Of a stretch of 64,000 nt of DNA, positions 1 through 8,548 are shown one piece after another. The notes beneath the pieces are model-generated. The model saw nothing but the letters and a program-made list of their open reading frames with translations, was not told the DNA's origin and searched no databases. The stretch is from Actinotalea soli. Its GTDB lineage: Bacteria; Actinomycetota; Actinomycetes; Actinomycetales; Cellulomonadaceae. How positions within the stretch are numbered: position 1 is the first letter of the stretch; each line of letters opens with the position of its first letter. The stretch covers positions 372,001 through 436,000 of the forward strand of contig NZ_JAGEMK010000002.1 of the NCBI RefSeq assembly GCF_017565425.1, given 5' to 3'. The translations under genes and the position numbers were made by a program.

Positions 1-1
1 G

Positions 2-271
2 GGGTTCGACGAGCAGATGATCGAGAACGAGCAGGTGGTGCTCGCCGAGTCCGTCGCGGGGCTCGCCGAGCAGTACCCGGACCTCGTCGTCGAGCAGCAC
101 CTGGTCCAGGGGCAGCCGGCCACGGCGCTGATCGAGGCGGCTCAGGGGGCCAGGCTCCTCGTCGTCGGGACCCACGGTCGGCACGGCGTCGCGCGGATGC
201 TGCTGGGGTCGGTCGCGCACACCGTGGTGCTGCACGCGCCGTGCCCCGTGGCCGTGGTGCGCATCCGTTGA
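2..271 (+). CDS. Universal stress protein (UspA family), C-terminal part only
   Basis: The gene runs in from the left edge of the window and only about the last 89 codons are present. The fragment carries the ATP-binding signature of the Usp family, G-2x-G-9x-G-S, in the segment GTHGRHGVARMLLGS, followed by the usual final strand ending in PCPVAVVR. Proteins of this class with the full motif bind ATP and are induced by stress and growth arrest, acting as cytosolic dimers or tandem-domain proteins. Whether this is a single- or double-domain Usp cannot be judged because the N-terminus is missing. A palindrome follows the stop and may end its transcript. Confidence 0.88.
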   Translation, partial: GFDEQMIENEQVVLAESVAGLAEQYPDLVVEQHLVQGQPATALIEAAQGARLLVVGTHGRHGVARMLLGSVAHTVVLHAPCPVAVVRIR

Positions 272-304
272 GTGCCGAGCGCCGGGCGCCGAGTGTCCGT
301 CGTC

Positions 305-352
305 ACTTCACCCCCACCGGGGTTGCGGGCCTGGACCTGGGTGGGGTGAAGT
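305..352. terminator. Inverted repeat between usp and the YbaK-type gene
   Basis: ACTTCACCCC (305-314) pairs exactly with GGGGTGAAGT (343-352), with imperfect pairing continuing inward. The hairpin could terminate the usp transcript. It also ends 6 bases before the GTG of the next gene, so it could instead mask that gene's ribosome binding site. There is no T-tract. The pairing is seen directly and its function is inferred. Confidence 0.4.
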
Positions 353-358
353 TGACCC

Positions 359-904
359 GTGGACGACGGCGTACCGGAACCCGAGGCGCGGGCGCTCGCG
401 GCCCTCGAGGCCAGCGGGCTGCGGCACCGCATCCTGCGGCACGGTCCGGTGAGCAGCCTCGCCGAGGCGGCCAAGGCCCGTCGGGTGAGCCCCGCCCACC
501 TGGTGAAGTCCCTCGTGGTGCGTCGCGGCGAGGAGGACTACCTCTTCGTGCTCGTGCCGGGGGACCGGACCATCTCCTGGCCCAAGCTGCGCGAGACCCT
601 GGGCGTCTCACGCCTGTCCATGCCCGACGCCGCGACCGCCCGGGACGTCACCGGCTACGAGCGCGGCACCATCACCCCCTTCGGCTCGACCCACCCGTGG
701 CCGGTGGTCGCCGACGCCCGGGTCCCCGGGCACCCGGTGTCGATCGGTGCGGGGGGCCACGGGGTGGCCGCGACGGTCGACGGCAGCAAGCTGGTCCTGG
801 CCCTGGGGGCGACCGTGGCCGACGTGACCGATTCCGAGGGCGGGCCGCCGGACGAGCCCGCGGATCGCCCCGGACCGGGAACATCCGAGCCCTCCCGCAC
901 GTAG
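359..904 (+). CDS. YbaK/EbsC-type aminoacyl-tRNA deacylase
   Basis: The 181-residue protein matches the YbaK/ProX editing-domain family, cytosolic hydrolases that clear mischarged aminoacyl-tRNA (Cys-tRNA-Pro in the YbaK branch). The N-terminal part has the family pattern of a short helix, then a histidine-containing strand, then a helix leading to LVKSLVV, whose lysine corresponds to the conserved active-site lysine. The GxHGxx segment near residue 138 (GAGGHGVAA) and the closing VDGSKLVLALG strand also fit. The last 30 residues are a disordered Pro/Gly/Ser tail beyond the usual length of about 155. The GTG start is preceded by GGGGTGAAG. Substrate specificity cannot be read from sequence. 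Confidence 0.85.
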   Translation: MDDGVPEPEARALAALEASGLRHRILRHGPVSSLAEAAKARRVSPAHLVKSLVVRRGEEDYLFVLVPGDRTISWPKLRETLGVSRLSMPDAATARDVTGYERGTITPFGSTHPWPVVADARVPGHPVSIGAGGHGVAATVDGSKLVLALGATVADVTDSEGGPPDEPADRPGPGTSEPSRT

Positions 905-958
905 TACCCAGAGGTGGGTCTGATCTTGCGCCCCACCGTCACGACGATGAGAGGTTCC

Positions 959-1384
959 GTGGACCCCCACGATCAGCAGTCCGACCAGCCCCTGCCCGGG
1001 AGCGTCGCGGTGCGGCACGACGAGCAGGGCTCGGTGGTCACGTTGCGCGGCGAGGTCGACGCCTCCCTGCGCGACGACGCCGGTCTCACCATGGCTGCCG
1101 TGCTCGCCCACGGCGGCCCTGTCCTGGTCGAGATGTCCGGCGTGACCTTCATCGACTCCTCGGGCCTGGCCTTCGTCATCCAGCTGCACCGCCTGGGCGT
1201 CGAGGACGAGACCCAGCCCTGCACCCTGCTGAACCCGCCGGACCTGGTCCTGGAGATGCTCGAGATGGTCGGGCTCGGCGGGGAGATCCCGCTGGCCTTC
1301 ACCCCGGGGGACGGCGATCCTGAGGACCCGTGGGCGGGCATCGCGGCCGCCGAGGCCGAGGATCTCGCCTCCTCGACCGCGTAG
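959..1384 (+). CDS. STAS-domain protein, anti-sigma factor antagonist type
   Basis: The product (141 residues) is a single STAS domain. It carries TLRGEVDAS near the N-terminus and FIDSSGLAFVI around residue 60; the serine in DSSGL is the residue phosphorylated by RsbW-type kinases in this family. Such proteins bind anti-sigma factors and so free a stress sigma factor. GTG at 959 was chosen because GAGAGG lies 4 bases before it; an in-frame ATG at 947 overlaps that Shine-Dalgarno sequence. An acidic alanine-rich tail follows the domain. No kinase is adjacent, but a possible partner ATPase (RsbW-like) lies at 19618-20127 and a second STAS protein at 45297-45671. Confidence 0.87.
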   Translation: MDPHDQQSDQPLPGSVAVRHDEQGSVVTLRGEVDASLRDDAGLTMAAVLAHGGPVLVEMSGVTFIDSSGLAFVIQLHRLGVEDETQPCTLLNPPDLVLEMLEMVGLGGEIPLAFTPGDGDPEDPWAGIAAAEAEDLASSTA

Positions 1385-1445
1385 CCGTTCGACCGCATAG
1401 CCGTTCGACCGCACGGCCGTTCGACCGCACAGCCGCTCGACCGCG
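1382..1445. repeat. Four tandem copies of a 16-bp unit
   Basis: Units start at 1382, 1398, 1414 and 1430. The first two are identical (TAGCCGTTCGACCGCA); the third begins CGG and the fourth has CAGCCGCTCGACCGCG. A partial unit (CTCGACCGCG) precedes them inside the coding end of the STAS gene, so the array starts exactly at that gene's TAG stop. It ends 56 bases before the next start codon. The array is a possible variable-number locus or a cluster of protein-binding sites; nothing in the sequence decides between them. Confidence 0.9.
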
Positions 1446-1501
1446 TCGAGGGGTGCGGCCCGACGGTTCGGCAGCAGCACAGACACAGCAGGGGGCCAGG
1501 G

Positions 1502-2926
1502 ATGACGCACCGCACGACGACCACGCTCCGAGGGGTGGCGGTCGCCGTCGGGCTGGCGCTCCTCGTCGGGTGCACCTCGACCGAGCCCGACCCTGAGCCC
1601 ACGGATCCTGCTCCCACGAGCACGGCGGAGCCCGAGCCCGGGCCCGAGGAGGTCGCCCTCCCGGACCACGCCGCCGGGCGGGCCGCCGCCTGGGTCATGA
1701 GCCTGCTCGACGACGAGCCGGGGGCGCCGCTGCCCGAGGCCGAGGAGCGCTTCGCCCCGGAGTTCCTCGAGGAGCTGCCCGTCGAGGCCCTCGCCGAGGT
1801 GATCGACCAGCTGCGGACCTTCGGGCCGTGGACGGTCACCGCGGTCGAGGGCACCGAGAGCGAGCTCGTGGCCCGGATCGAGGGGGTGCAGTCCTTCGAC
1901 CTGCAGCTCTCCCTCGACGAGGACGAGCTCATCCAGGGCCTGTTCTTCGCCACCCCGGCCCCGGACCGTGAGCCCGCGGCCTCCTGGGAGGAGCTCGTCG
2001 AGGAGGTCGAGGACCTGCCGGGCTCGGTGTCGATGCTGGTCGCCCGGCCCGCGGACCAGGGCTGCGTCGCCCTCGACGGCGGCCCGGCGGGTCCTGTCGG
2101 CTCGGCCGCGGGGGAGCAGCTGCCGGTCGGCTCGGTCGCCAAGCTGTACGTGCTCGGCGCCGTGGTCGAGGCCGTCGAGGCCGGTGACCTGGCTTGGGAC
2201 ACGGACCTCACGCTGACCGACGACCTGCGCTCCCTGCCCTCCGGGGAGCTCCAGGAGGAGCCCGCGGGCACCACGGTCACGGTCGAGGCCGCCGCCGAGG
2301 CGATGATCTCGATCAGCGACAACACCGCGACCGACCTGCTCATCGACGCCGTCGGGCGCGAGCAGGTCGAGGCTGCCCTCACGTCCATGGGGCACAGCGA
2401 CCCGGCGGCCAACACCCCGTTCCCGAGCACCCGCGAGCTCTTCCAGCTCGGCTGGGGCGGAGGTGCCGAGCTGCGCAACCAGTGGCGCGACGCGGGGACC
2501 GAGGAGCGCCGTGCCCTCCTCGAGGAGCTGCCCGACGGCGAGATCGACATCGACGTCGTCGAGGTCACCCGGGCGACGGTGTGGCACCGCGACGTCGACT
2601 GGTTCGCGACCGCGGAGGACCTCTGCCTGGCCCATGCCGCTCTCGCCGAGCTCGCCGGCACCGAGGCGGGCGCGCCCGTGCGGGACATCCTCGCCCTGAA
2701 CCCCGGCGTGGTGCCGGCCGACGCGGGCGCTCCCGCCTACCTGGCCTTCAAGGGTGGCAGCGTCACGGGCGTCATGGCCGGGGCCTGGTACGCCGAGGAC
2801 GCGGAGGGCGACCCGGTGGTCGTCACCCTCCAGTCCGCCTCGCGCGACCCCGCGGGCGGGCTGCCGGTGACGACGATGGTCGGCATCGCCACGGACGCGC
2901 TGCGCCTCGCGCTCCAGGACGACTGA
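1502..2926 (+). CDS. Lipoprotein with class A beta-lactamase-like serine hydrolase domain (LpqF/ORF12-like)
   Basis: The first 24 residues form a lipoprotein signal ending in LLVGC, followed by a Pro/Glu/Thr-rich spacer. Residues about 55-160 form an alpha/beta domain resembling the N-terminal domain of the ORF12/LpqF family. The rest is a serine beta-lactamase fold with SVAK (S-x-x-K nucleophile and lysine), SDN in ISISDNTATDLL, and KGG in LAFKGGSVTG replacing the usual KTG. Family members are extracytoplasmic esterases or hydrolases of mostly unknown substrate and are not proven resistance enzymes. At 474 residues it fits the two-domain members. It probably sits on the outer face of the membrane and lies 24 bp upstream of a luciferase-like gene. 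Confidence 0.85.
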   Translation: MTHRTTTTLRGVAVAVGLALLVGCTSTEPDPEPTDPAPTSTAEPEPGPEEVALPDHAAGRAAAWVMSLLDDEPGAPLPEAEERFAPEFLEELPVEALAEVIDQLRTFGPWTVTAVEGTESELVARIEGVQSFDLQLSLDEDELIQGLFFATPAPDREPAASWEELVEEVEDLPGSVSMLVARPADQGCVALDGGPAGPVGSAAGEQLPVGSVAKLYVLGAVVEAVEAGDLAWDTDLTLTDDLRSLPSGELQEEPAGTTVTVEAAAEAMISISDNTATDLLIDAVGREQVEAALTSMGHSDPAANTPFPSTRELFQLGWGGGAELRNQWRDAGTEERRALLEELPDGEIDIDVVEVTRATVWHRDVDWFATAEDLCLAHAALAELAGTEAGAPVRDILALNPGVVPADAGAPAYLAFKGGSVTGVMAGAWYAEDAEGDPVVVTLQSASRDPAGGLPVTTMVGIATDALRLALQDD

Positions 2927-2950
2927 GGAATCACGAACGAGGGAGAACCC

Positions 2951-3910
2951 ATGTCCGACACCCGTGCCGTCGGGGTGATGCTGCCCCGTGACCTGCCGGC
3001 CGCCGTCGTGCTCGACTACGCCCGCCGCGCCGAGAGCCTCGGGTTCGACGAGCTCTGGGTCGTCGAGGACCTCGGCTTCCGCGGGGGTGTCGCGCAGGCC
3101 GCCGCGGTGCTCGCCGTGACCGAGCGCATCCGGGTCGGCGTCGGCGTGCTCCCCGCCGCCGTGCGCAACGCCGCCTTCACCGCGATGGAGGTCGCGACCC
3201 TCGCCCAGCTCTTCCCCGGCCGGGTCGACGTCGGCATCGGTCACGGCATGCCGGGCTGGATGCGGTCGGTCGGGGCCTGGCCGGCGAGCCCGCTGCGCCT
3301 CCTCGAGGACCACCTGCGCAGCGTCCGGGCCCTGCTGGGAGGGGACGCCGTCGAGGGCGGCCACGGGTACGTCGAGGCCGAGGGGGTGCGCCTCGAACCG
3401 AGCGCCGTCCCTGCGGTCGCCCCCCGGGTGCTCGCCGGCGTGCGCGGCCCCCGCTCCCTGGCCCTGGCTGGCCGGGCGGCCGACGGGACGGTCCTCGCCG
3501 AGCCCTGCGCCCCCGAGTACATCCGCCAGGCGATCGCGCAGATCGATGCGCCCGGCCCGCACCGGGTGGTGACCTACGACGTCGCGGCCGTGGACGAGGA
3601 CGGCGCCGCGGCGCGGGACGTAGTGCGGGGCGGGCTCGAGTGGATTGGTGAGACCGACTGGTCCCCGCACCTGGACCCGCTGCCCTTCGCCGAGGAGTTC
3701 CGTGCCCTGCGCGCACGGTCGGTGACCCGCGAGGAGTTCGTCGCGGCGATGCCCGACGCCTGGGTGCAGCGGCTCGCCCTCGCCGGAACCCCGGCCGAGG
3801 TGCGCGGGCAGATCGACGCCCGCCACGAGGCCGGGGCCACCGTGGTCGTCATGGTGCCCATCGGGCCCGACCCGATGGCGGCGCTGGAGGCTGTGGCGCG
3901 GGTGCTCTGA
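2951..3910 (+). CDS. Luciferase-like flavin/F420-dependent oxidoreductase
   Basis: The 319-residue protein has the TIM-barrel pattern of the bacterial luciferase-like (LLM class) family: the opening strand GVMLPRDL, ARRAESLGFDELWVVED, RIRVGVGVLP, and TLAQLFPGRVDVGIGHG, which contains the conserved family segment. The C-terminal part carries LAGTPAEVRGQIDARHEAGA and VVVMVP, the usual closing strands. These enzymes use reduced FMN or F420; the cofactor and substrate are not evident. The start has GAGGGAG 6 bases upstream. The gene probably shares a transcript with the preceding lipoprotein gene. It ends before a strong hairpin facing a convergent peptidase gene. Confidence 0.88.
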   Translation: MSDTRAVGVMLPRDLPAAVVLDYARRAESLGFDELWVVEDLGFRGGVAQAAAVLAVTERIRVGVGVLPAAVRNAAFTAMEVATLAQLFPGRVDVGIGHGMPGWMRSVGAWPASPLRLLEDHLRSVRALLGGDAVEGGHGYVEAEGVRLEPSAVPAVAPRVLAGVRGPRSLALAGRAADGTVLAEPCAPEYIRQAIAQIDAPGPHRVVTYDVAAVDEDGAAARDVVRGGLEWIGETDWSPHLDPLPFAEEFRALRARSVTREEFVAAMPDAWVQRLALAGTPAEVRGQIDARHEAGATVVVMVPIGPDPMAALEAVARVL

Positions 3911-3929
3911 GCGCCCCCGTCGCCGGACC

Positions 3930-3974
3930 GCTCACGGCGCGGGCGACCGGGGTGGTCGCCCGCGCCGGGTGAGC
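3930..3974. terminator. Strong bidirectional hairpin between convergent genes
   Basis: GGCGCGGGCGACC (3936-3948) pairs perfectly with GGTCGCCCGCGCC (3954-3966) around a GGGGT loop. The stem extends outward through GCTCAC (3930-3935) and GTGAGC (3969-3974) with a GG bulge. It lies exactly between the ends of two convergent genes, the expected place for a shared terminator in a high-GC actinobacterium, where T-tracts are often missing. Confidence 0.8.
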
Positions 3975-3982
3975 GTGGCGGG

Positions 3983-6193
3983 TCAGCCCAGGGAGTCGGG
4001 AAGCTCCGGGGCGCCCTGGCCCAGCACGTGCTCGGCGAGGAACCCGCTGACCACCTGGTACCAGACCTTGGCGTGCTGGGGGCTGAGGATCCAGTGGTTC
4101 TCGTCCGGGTAGTACAGGAACCGGTGGGCCGTGCGGCCCTCGTCGTCGGCGGCGAGCTTGGAGGAGGAGAGCAGCTCGTACCAGAGACGCAGGCCCTCGC
4201 CGATCGGGACGCGGTAGTCCTTGTCGCCGTGGACCACGAGCATCGGGGTGGCGATGTTCTCGACGTTGGCGTGCGGGGAGTACTTCGCCGCCATCTCGGG
4301 GGTCATCTCGCGGCCCCAGTAGAACGAGGCGTCGGTGGTGGGGCCGAACTGGTCCAGGGCCCACAGGCTCGCGTGGGTGACGATCGCCTCGAAGCGGTCC
4401 GTCTGCCCCGCGACCCAGTTGGCCATGTACCCGCCGAAGGAGCCGCCCATCGCCGCGGTGCGGGTCTCGTCGATCTCGGGACGGGCCACCGTGGCGTCGG
4501 TGATGGCCATGAGGTCGGTGTAGGGCTCGGCGCCCCAGCGACCCCAGCCGCGCTGGATGAACTCCTGGCCGTACCCGGTGGACAACGCCGGGTCGGGCAG
4601 CAGCACGGCGTAGCCCTGGGCGACCAGCAGCCACGGGTTCCAGCGCCAGGACCACGAGTTCCACGAGCCGAGCGGCCCGCCGTGGATCCACAGCAGCAGC
4701 GGGGCGGGGTGCTCGGCGTCGGCGGCGTCGGGCAGGGCGAGCCAGCCACGCACCTCGGTGCCCTCGCCGCCGTCCGCCACCGGGGCGCCGTCGGGCCCCA
4801 CGAGGGTGCGGACCTCGGTCAGGGTGCCCGGCAGGGTGGGCGGCGGGGCCGGTGCGCGCAGCACGGTCACGGTGCCGCGCGGGCGGTGCTCCTCGCTGAC
4901 CAGGTGGATCCGCACGGGGTGCGCGGGGGCCAGGTAGGAGGCGCGCATGGCGTAGACCACCGAGGCGTCGGGGGCCACCTGCAGGTCGGTGTAGGTGTAG
5001 TCGTCCTGGGTGAGCTGCTCGACGGTGTCGGCCTCGAGGTCGATCGCGAAGACCGGGCCGCGGCCGTCCTGGTCGGCGGTCACCAGCAGGCCCGAGCCGT
5101 CGGGGAGCCACTGGGTGCAGCTGGTCCAGCGGTCCCAGTGCGCGACGACAGGGCTCGGCTCGGCGCCCTCGACGTCCAGGGGCAGCAGGTGCAGGGTGCG
5201 GCGCGGAGCCTCGGTCGGGCTCGAGACGGACTCGCGGACGAAGACCACCGCGGCGCCGTCGGGGGAGATGACCGGGTCCCCCAGGTCGGCCGACGGGTCG
5301 TCGACCAGGACCGTGCGCTGCTGGGTGTCGAGGTCGATGCGCACCAGGATGCTGCGGTGCGCGCCCTTGGCCTCAGGCACCTGCCAGGTCGAGACGACGA
5401 AGGAGCCCGCGGGGGACAGGTCGTAGTCGGCGTTGCGCAGGGCGTGGCCCGGGGCGGGGGTCAGGTCGGTGACCTTGAGGTGCTCGATGCTCTGGCTCGC
5501 CACCTCGACGGACCGGGCGACGTCGTCCCCGGTGCGGAAGTGCCAGCCGAGCAGGTGCGGGGCGTCGGGGCCGAGGTCGTGGTCCCAGTACCGCACGGGG
5601 TAGCCGTCGTGCAGGATCGCCGAGACCTTGCGCTCCTTGCGGCCCTTGCGGAGCTTCTCGTCCGAGGGGCCGTCGGTCGCGCTGGGCAGCATGTCGGTCG
5701 CGAAGACCACCGCGGCCGAGGAGCGCGCGGTGCGCACGCCCTGCACGCCACCGGGGCGGGTCGCGACGATGCGCGCCTCGCCACCGCCCGCGGGCAGCAC
5801 CCACAGGGCCGGCTTGTCGAGGGGCTTCTCGGCGTCCTCGGGGGCGTCGGCGTTGGGGCGCGAGGAGGTGAAGAGCAGGTCGCCGTCGGGGGTGAACGCG
5901 GCCCCGGACTCGCCCTGGGCGCTCCGCGTCAGACGGCGGGCCGGCCGGGCGCGGGTCGGGTAGACCTCCCACAGGGCGGTGTGGACCTTGGTCGCGTCGT
6001 GGTTGACGGTCGACACCTGGGTGACCAGGCGCGAGCCGTCAGGGGAGAGCACCAGGCCGGACATCCGCGGCAGGGCCACGTACTCGTCGAGGTCGTGGAA
6101 GGCCGTGGTGAGGGTGGGGAAGGTGCCGTCCTCCTCCGAGGTTGTGCCCGGGACGAGCCGCAGCCCGGGACCGTTCTCGTGGGTGGACGTCAT
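3983..6193 (-). CDS. S9-family prolyl oligopeptidase-type serine peptidase
   Basis: The 736-residue protein has an N-terminal beta-propeller (repeated WD/TolB-like strands such as ISPDGAAVVFVR and LLVTADQDGRG) and a C-terminal alpha/beta hydrolase domain. The catalytic triad is readable: Ser585 in GGSFGGYM, Asp659 in HGDKDYRVP and His700 in DENHW. The oxyanion region is LLWIHGGP. This is the acylaminoacyl-peptidase/DPP-like branch of S9, which cleaves short peptides in the cytosol; no signal peptide is present. The ATG start is chosen because GGAGG lies 6 bases upstream, while the frame stays open for 700 bases beyond it without coding character. It is divergent from the transporter gene at 6329. 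Confidence 0.93.
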   Translation of the reverse strand: MTSTHENGPGLRLVPGTTSEEDGTFPTLTTAFHDLDEYVALPRMSGLVLSPDGSRLVTQVSTVNHDATKVHTALWEVYPTRARPARRLTRSAQGESGAAFTPDGDLLFTSSRPNADAPEDAEKPLDKPALWVLPAGGGEARIVATRPGGVQGVRTARSSAAVVFATDMLPSATDGPSDEKLRKGRKERKVSAILHDGYPVRYWDHDLGPDAPHLLGWHFRTGDDVARSVEVASQSIEHLKVTDLTPAPGHALRNADYDLSPAGSFVVSTWQVPEAKGAHRSILVRIDLDTQQRTVLVDDPSADLGDPVISPDGAAVVFVRESVSSPTEAPRRTLHLLPLDVEGAEPSPVVAHWDRWTSCTQWLPDGSGLLVTADQDGRGPVFAIDLEADTVEQLTQDDYTYTDLQVAPDASVVYAMRASYLAPAHPVRIHLVSEEHRPRGTVTVLRAPAPPPTLPGTLTEVRTLVGPDGAPVADGGEGTEVRGWLALPDAADAEHPAPLLLWIHGGPLGSWNSWSWRWNPWLLVAQGYAVLLPDPALSTGYGQEFIQRGWGRWGAEPYTDLMAITDATVARPEIDETRTAAMGGSFGGYMANWVAGQTDRFEAIVTHASLWALDQFGPTTDASFYWGREMTPEMAAKYSPHANVENIATPMLVVHGDKDYRVPIGEGLRLWYELLSSSKLAADDEGRTAHRFLYYPDENHWILSPQHAKVWYQVVSGFLAEHVLGQGAPELPDSLG

Positions 6194-6328
6194 CTGTACC
6201 TCCGGTGTGCGACGGGCAGGGCTGCGTTCTGTATCGGCGCGCACGGGCCAGCCTTGACCTCGTGCGCTGGATCTCACCCGGAATCCTGCCACCTCGGCGA
6301 GGGCCGTGGGTGCGCGAGACTGACCGTC

Positions 6329-7354
6329 GTGCGCCCCCTCCTGCCCGGCCTCGGGCTCCTGGTCCTCGCGGCCGCGGCGAGCCTCCTGGTCGCCGCGCCC
6401 TTCCCTGCGGTCTCGGCCCTGCTGGTCGCGATCGTGCTCGGGGTGGTGCTGCGCAACGCCCGGCTGCTGCCCGCCGTCGGCGTGCCGGGGGTGGTGTGGT
6501 GGTCCAAGAAGCTGCTGCGCACCGGCATCGTGCTGCTGGGCCTGCAGCTCTCGATCCCCGCGGTGCTGGCCCTGGGCGTGGGCGGGGTGCTCGTGGTGGT
6601 CGTGACCGTCGCGGTGACCTTCGCCGCGACCCTCCTGCTGGGCCGGCTGCTGCGCGTCCCGGGACCGATGACCCTGCTGATCGCGACCGGCTTCTCGATC
6701 TGCGGGGCCGCGGCCGTCGCGGCGATGTCCGCCGTGGTCGACCCCGACGGCGAGCGCGAGGAGGACACCGCGACGGCGATCGCCCTGGTCACCCTGTTCG
6801 GCACCGTGACCCTCGTGGCCCTGCCGCTGCTGGTCCCGGTGCTCGGCATGGACGACCGCGCCGCCGGGCTGTGGATCGGGGCGAGCGTGCACGAGGTCGC
6901 CCAGGTGGTGGCCGCGGGCGGGCTGGTCTCGAGCGTGGCCCTGAGCGCCGCGACCCTGACCAAGCTGGGGCGCGTCGTGCTGCTCGCTCCACTCGTCGCG
7001 GGGGTGGGGGTGGCCCGACGGCGGACTGGGGTTGGCTCGAGGGGGAACGGTGAGGTGGGCGAGGGCGCAGCGACCGGGAGGCCAGCGCGGTCCCGACCGC
7101 CGCTCGTGCCGTTGTTCGTGGCGGGGTTCCTCGTCATGGTCGCGGTGCGCTCGACGGGCTGGGTGCCCGCCGGGGTGCTGGACGTCGCGCAGCTCGTGAC
7201 GACGGCGCTGCTGACCGCGGCGATGGTCGGCCTGGGGACGGGGGTCGACGTTGCGCGGCTGGTGCGGACCGGGGGGCGGGCCGCGGTGCTCGGCGCGGGC
7301 TCGACCCTCGTCGCGGCGGGGGTGGCCGGAGGTCTGGTGCTCGCGGTCTCCTGA
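6329..7354 (+). CDS. YeiH/UPF0324-family putative sulfate exporter
   Basis: The protein (341 residues) is almost entirely hydrophobic, with about ten membrane spans. It has family hallmarks: LVAIVLGVVLRNA near residue 40, the WWSKKLLRTGIVLLGLQLS block, GFSICGAAAVAAMSAVV and the GASVHEVAQVVAAGG segment. The family is annotated as putative anion or sulfate exporters on limited experimental evidence. A basic, glycine-rich cytoplasmic loop of about 30 residues lies near residue 240. The GTG at 6329 gives the normal family length; no better start exists in frame. The 135-bp space to the divergent peptidase gene must hold both promoters. The gene borders the small-gene island that starts at 7.4 kb. 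Confidence 0.87.
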   Translation: MRPLLPGLGLLVLAAAASLLVAAPFPAVSALLVAIVLGVVLRNARLLPAVGVPGVVWWSKKLLRTGIVLLGLQLSIPAVLALGVGGVLVVVVTVAVTFAATLLLGRLLRVPGPMTLLIATGFSICGAAAVAAMSAVVDPDGEREEDTATAIALVTLFGTVTLVALPLLVPVLGMDDRAAGLWIGASVHEVAQVVAAGGLVSSVALSAATLTKLGRVVLLAPLVAGVGVARRRTGVGSRGNGEVGEGAATGRPARSRPPLVPLFVAGFLVMVAVRSTGWVPAGVLDVAQLVTTALLTAAMVGLGTGVDVARLVRTGGRAAVLGAGSTLVAAGVAGGLVLAVS

Positions 7355-7408
7355 CCGGCGGCACCTGGGCCACGGCGCCGGCCCTGCCTGGTCGTCGGGG
7401 TCTCGTTC

Positions 7409-7972
7409 CTACTGAAGGGGCAGGACAGCCTGGTCGCCTTCGAATCGAGGTGTGATCCCTTGGGTCGTGAGCCAGTTGACCAGGCGGGCACGGCTGGTTG
7501 CGTTGTACTTGACGAAGCTCATGATCTGAAGGGTCGTCGCGTCTTGGGTGAGGCACAGCCGCTGGACGCCGTAGCTGTAGACCTGGAAGGCGGGCGGCTC
7601 GTCGACGAGCCGAACAGTGATCTCACCAGGCTCTAAGGTGACTCGCTGCTCCGGGTGGCCGAGCATCCCCCACGGACTGGCTAGCACGACCCTGCCGCGC
7701 GCCGTGGGGCGCCCGTACAGGCTCGCGATGAGGCCGAGACCGACCGCGATCTGGACTACCGCGAAGGTCAAGAACGCAAGAGCGCACAGCGCGCCCACTA
7801 CTACGAAGACGGCCTTGGCGGTTGGGTCGGCGTACGCGCGAGCGGCGTCAGGGTTCTGGAGAATCCACGGCACTGCGCCGACGAAGATACCGAGGACGAT
7901 GGCACCGAAGGCGGGAAAGATGAGCGTCTTCGCAGCCCTCGGGCGCGCGCTAATCAACCTGGTGTACCTCAT
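7409..7972 (-). CDS. Hypothetical membrane protein with cytosolic C-terminal domain
   Basis: I do not recognise this 187-residue protein. Two membrane spans are clear: residues about 15-38 (LIFPAFGAIVLGIFVGAVPW) and 52-82. A soluble C-terminal half follows, with mixed strands (RVTLEPGEITVRLVDE) and a final helix. An excellent AAGGAGG lies 6 bases before the ATG, so the gene is very likely expressed. Codon use is less GC-biased than in the flanking housekeeping genes. It opens a run of small minus-strand genes of the same compositional type, suggesting acquisition as a block. Its end faces the convergent YeiH-like gene. Confidence 0.7.
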   Translation of the reverse strand: MRYTRLISARPRAAKTLIFPAFGAIVLGIFVGAVPWILQNPDAARAYADPTAKAVFVVVGALCALAFLTFAVVQIAVGLGLIASLYGRPTARGRVVLASPWGMLGHPEQRVTLEPGEITVRLVDEPPAFQVYSYGVQRLCLTQDATTLQIMSFVKYNATSRARLVNWLTTQGITPRFEGDQAVLPLQ

Positions 7973-8038
7973 GCTCCCCTCCTTGCCTTGTACCGTGCGG
8001 GCTCACCATCATCCGGAGGGAAGAAGCGCGCGCGCGAA

Positions 8039-8407
8039 CTAGTTGCTGATGATCAATGTTGCGACTAGGACCACGCTGATGATTGGAAGCGCAGTGAGCC
8101 TTCGACGCCGGTTGGGGTCCCTGCTGACGCTCCGCCGAGACACGTCGCTGGAGTCGCCGCGGATACGCCTGAGCGGATATCGAACGGCGACGAACACTAC
8201 GCTAGCGGCCACGAGGGCAGCGACGGTAGATGCCAGCGGTTCGTCAGCTGTGCGCGCGGCAAGTGCGCCGGCGATGACGAGCGCGAGGGGCGAGAACCAC
8301 CACGTCCAGCGGTACACCAACGGCGGACCTGTGACGCCGTAGGGGCCTGCGTGAGTGACGGTCTCCCATGCTGCTGCAAGGCCCACGAGAACCAAGGCTT
8401 CGATCAT
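8039..8407 (-). CDS. Hypothetical four-helix membrane protein, island paralogue 1
   Basis: The product is 122 residues with predicted spans at about 3-18, 38-56, 62-82 and 104-120, and a basic loop rich in Arg and Ser before the last span. The order of helices and the local pattern W-W-F-S-P-L-A-L-V-I-A-G-A match the protein at 9943-10377 (W-W-V-S-P-L-L-L-V-A-A-G-A), so the two look like diverged paralogues. The ATG at 8407 is preceded by GGTGGTG. An upstream extension of the frame runs into the IS3 remnant and is not credible. Function is unknown; nothing resembles a known transporter or toxin family. Confidence 0.6.
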   Translation of the reverse strand: MIEALVLVGLAAAWETVTHAGPYGVTGPPLVYRWTWWFSPLALVIAGALAARTADEPLASTVAALVAASVVFVAVRYPLRRIRGDSSDVSRRSVSRDPNRRRRLTALPIISVVLVATLIISN

Positions 8408-8548
8408 CGTTTCACCACCTGCCGCAGAAGTCCCAGAGTCGGTCGAGCCCCCATACTGCCGTCTCGGCCTCGCCAACGAGTCACCGCCAGAACGTTCGCC
8501 TCGCGTCGTTGGCGTGGCGGGACAGGTGGGGACTGCTGCAGGTCTAGC

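Noticed and set aside
1502-2926. Calling this gene an antibiotic-resistance beta-lactamase
   Set aside because: The fold has the active-site motifs, but KGG replaces KTG, the N-terminal domain is of LpqF/ORF12 type, and it is a lipoprotein; resistance activity is not supported.
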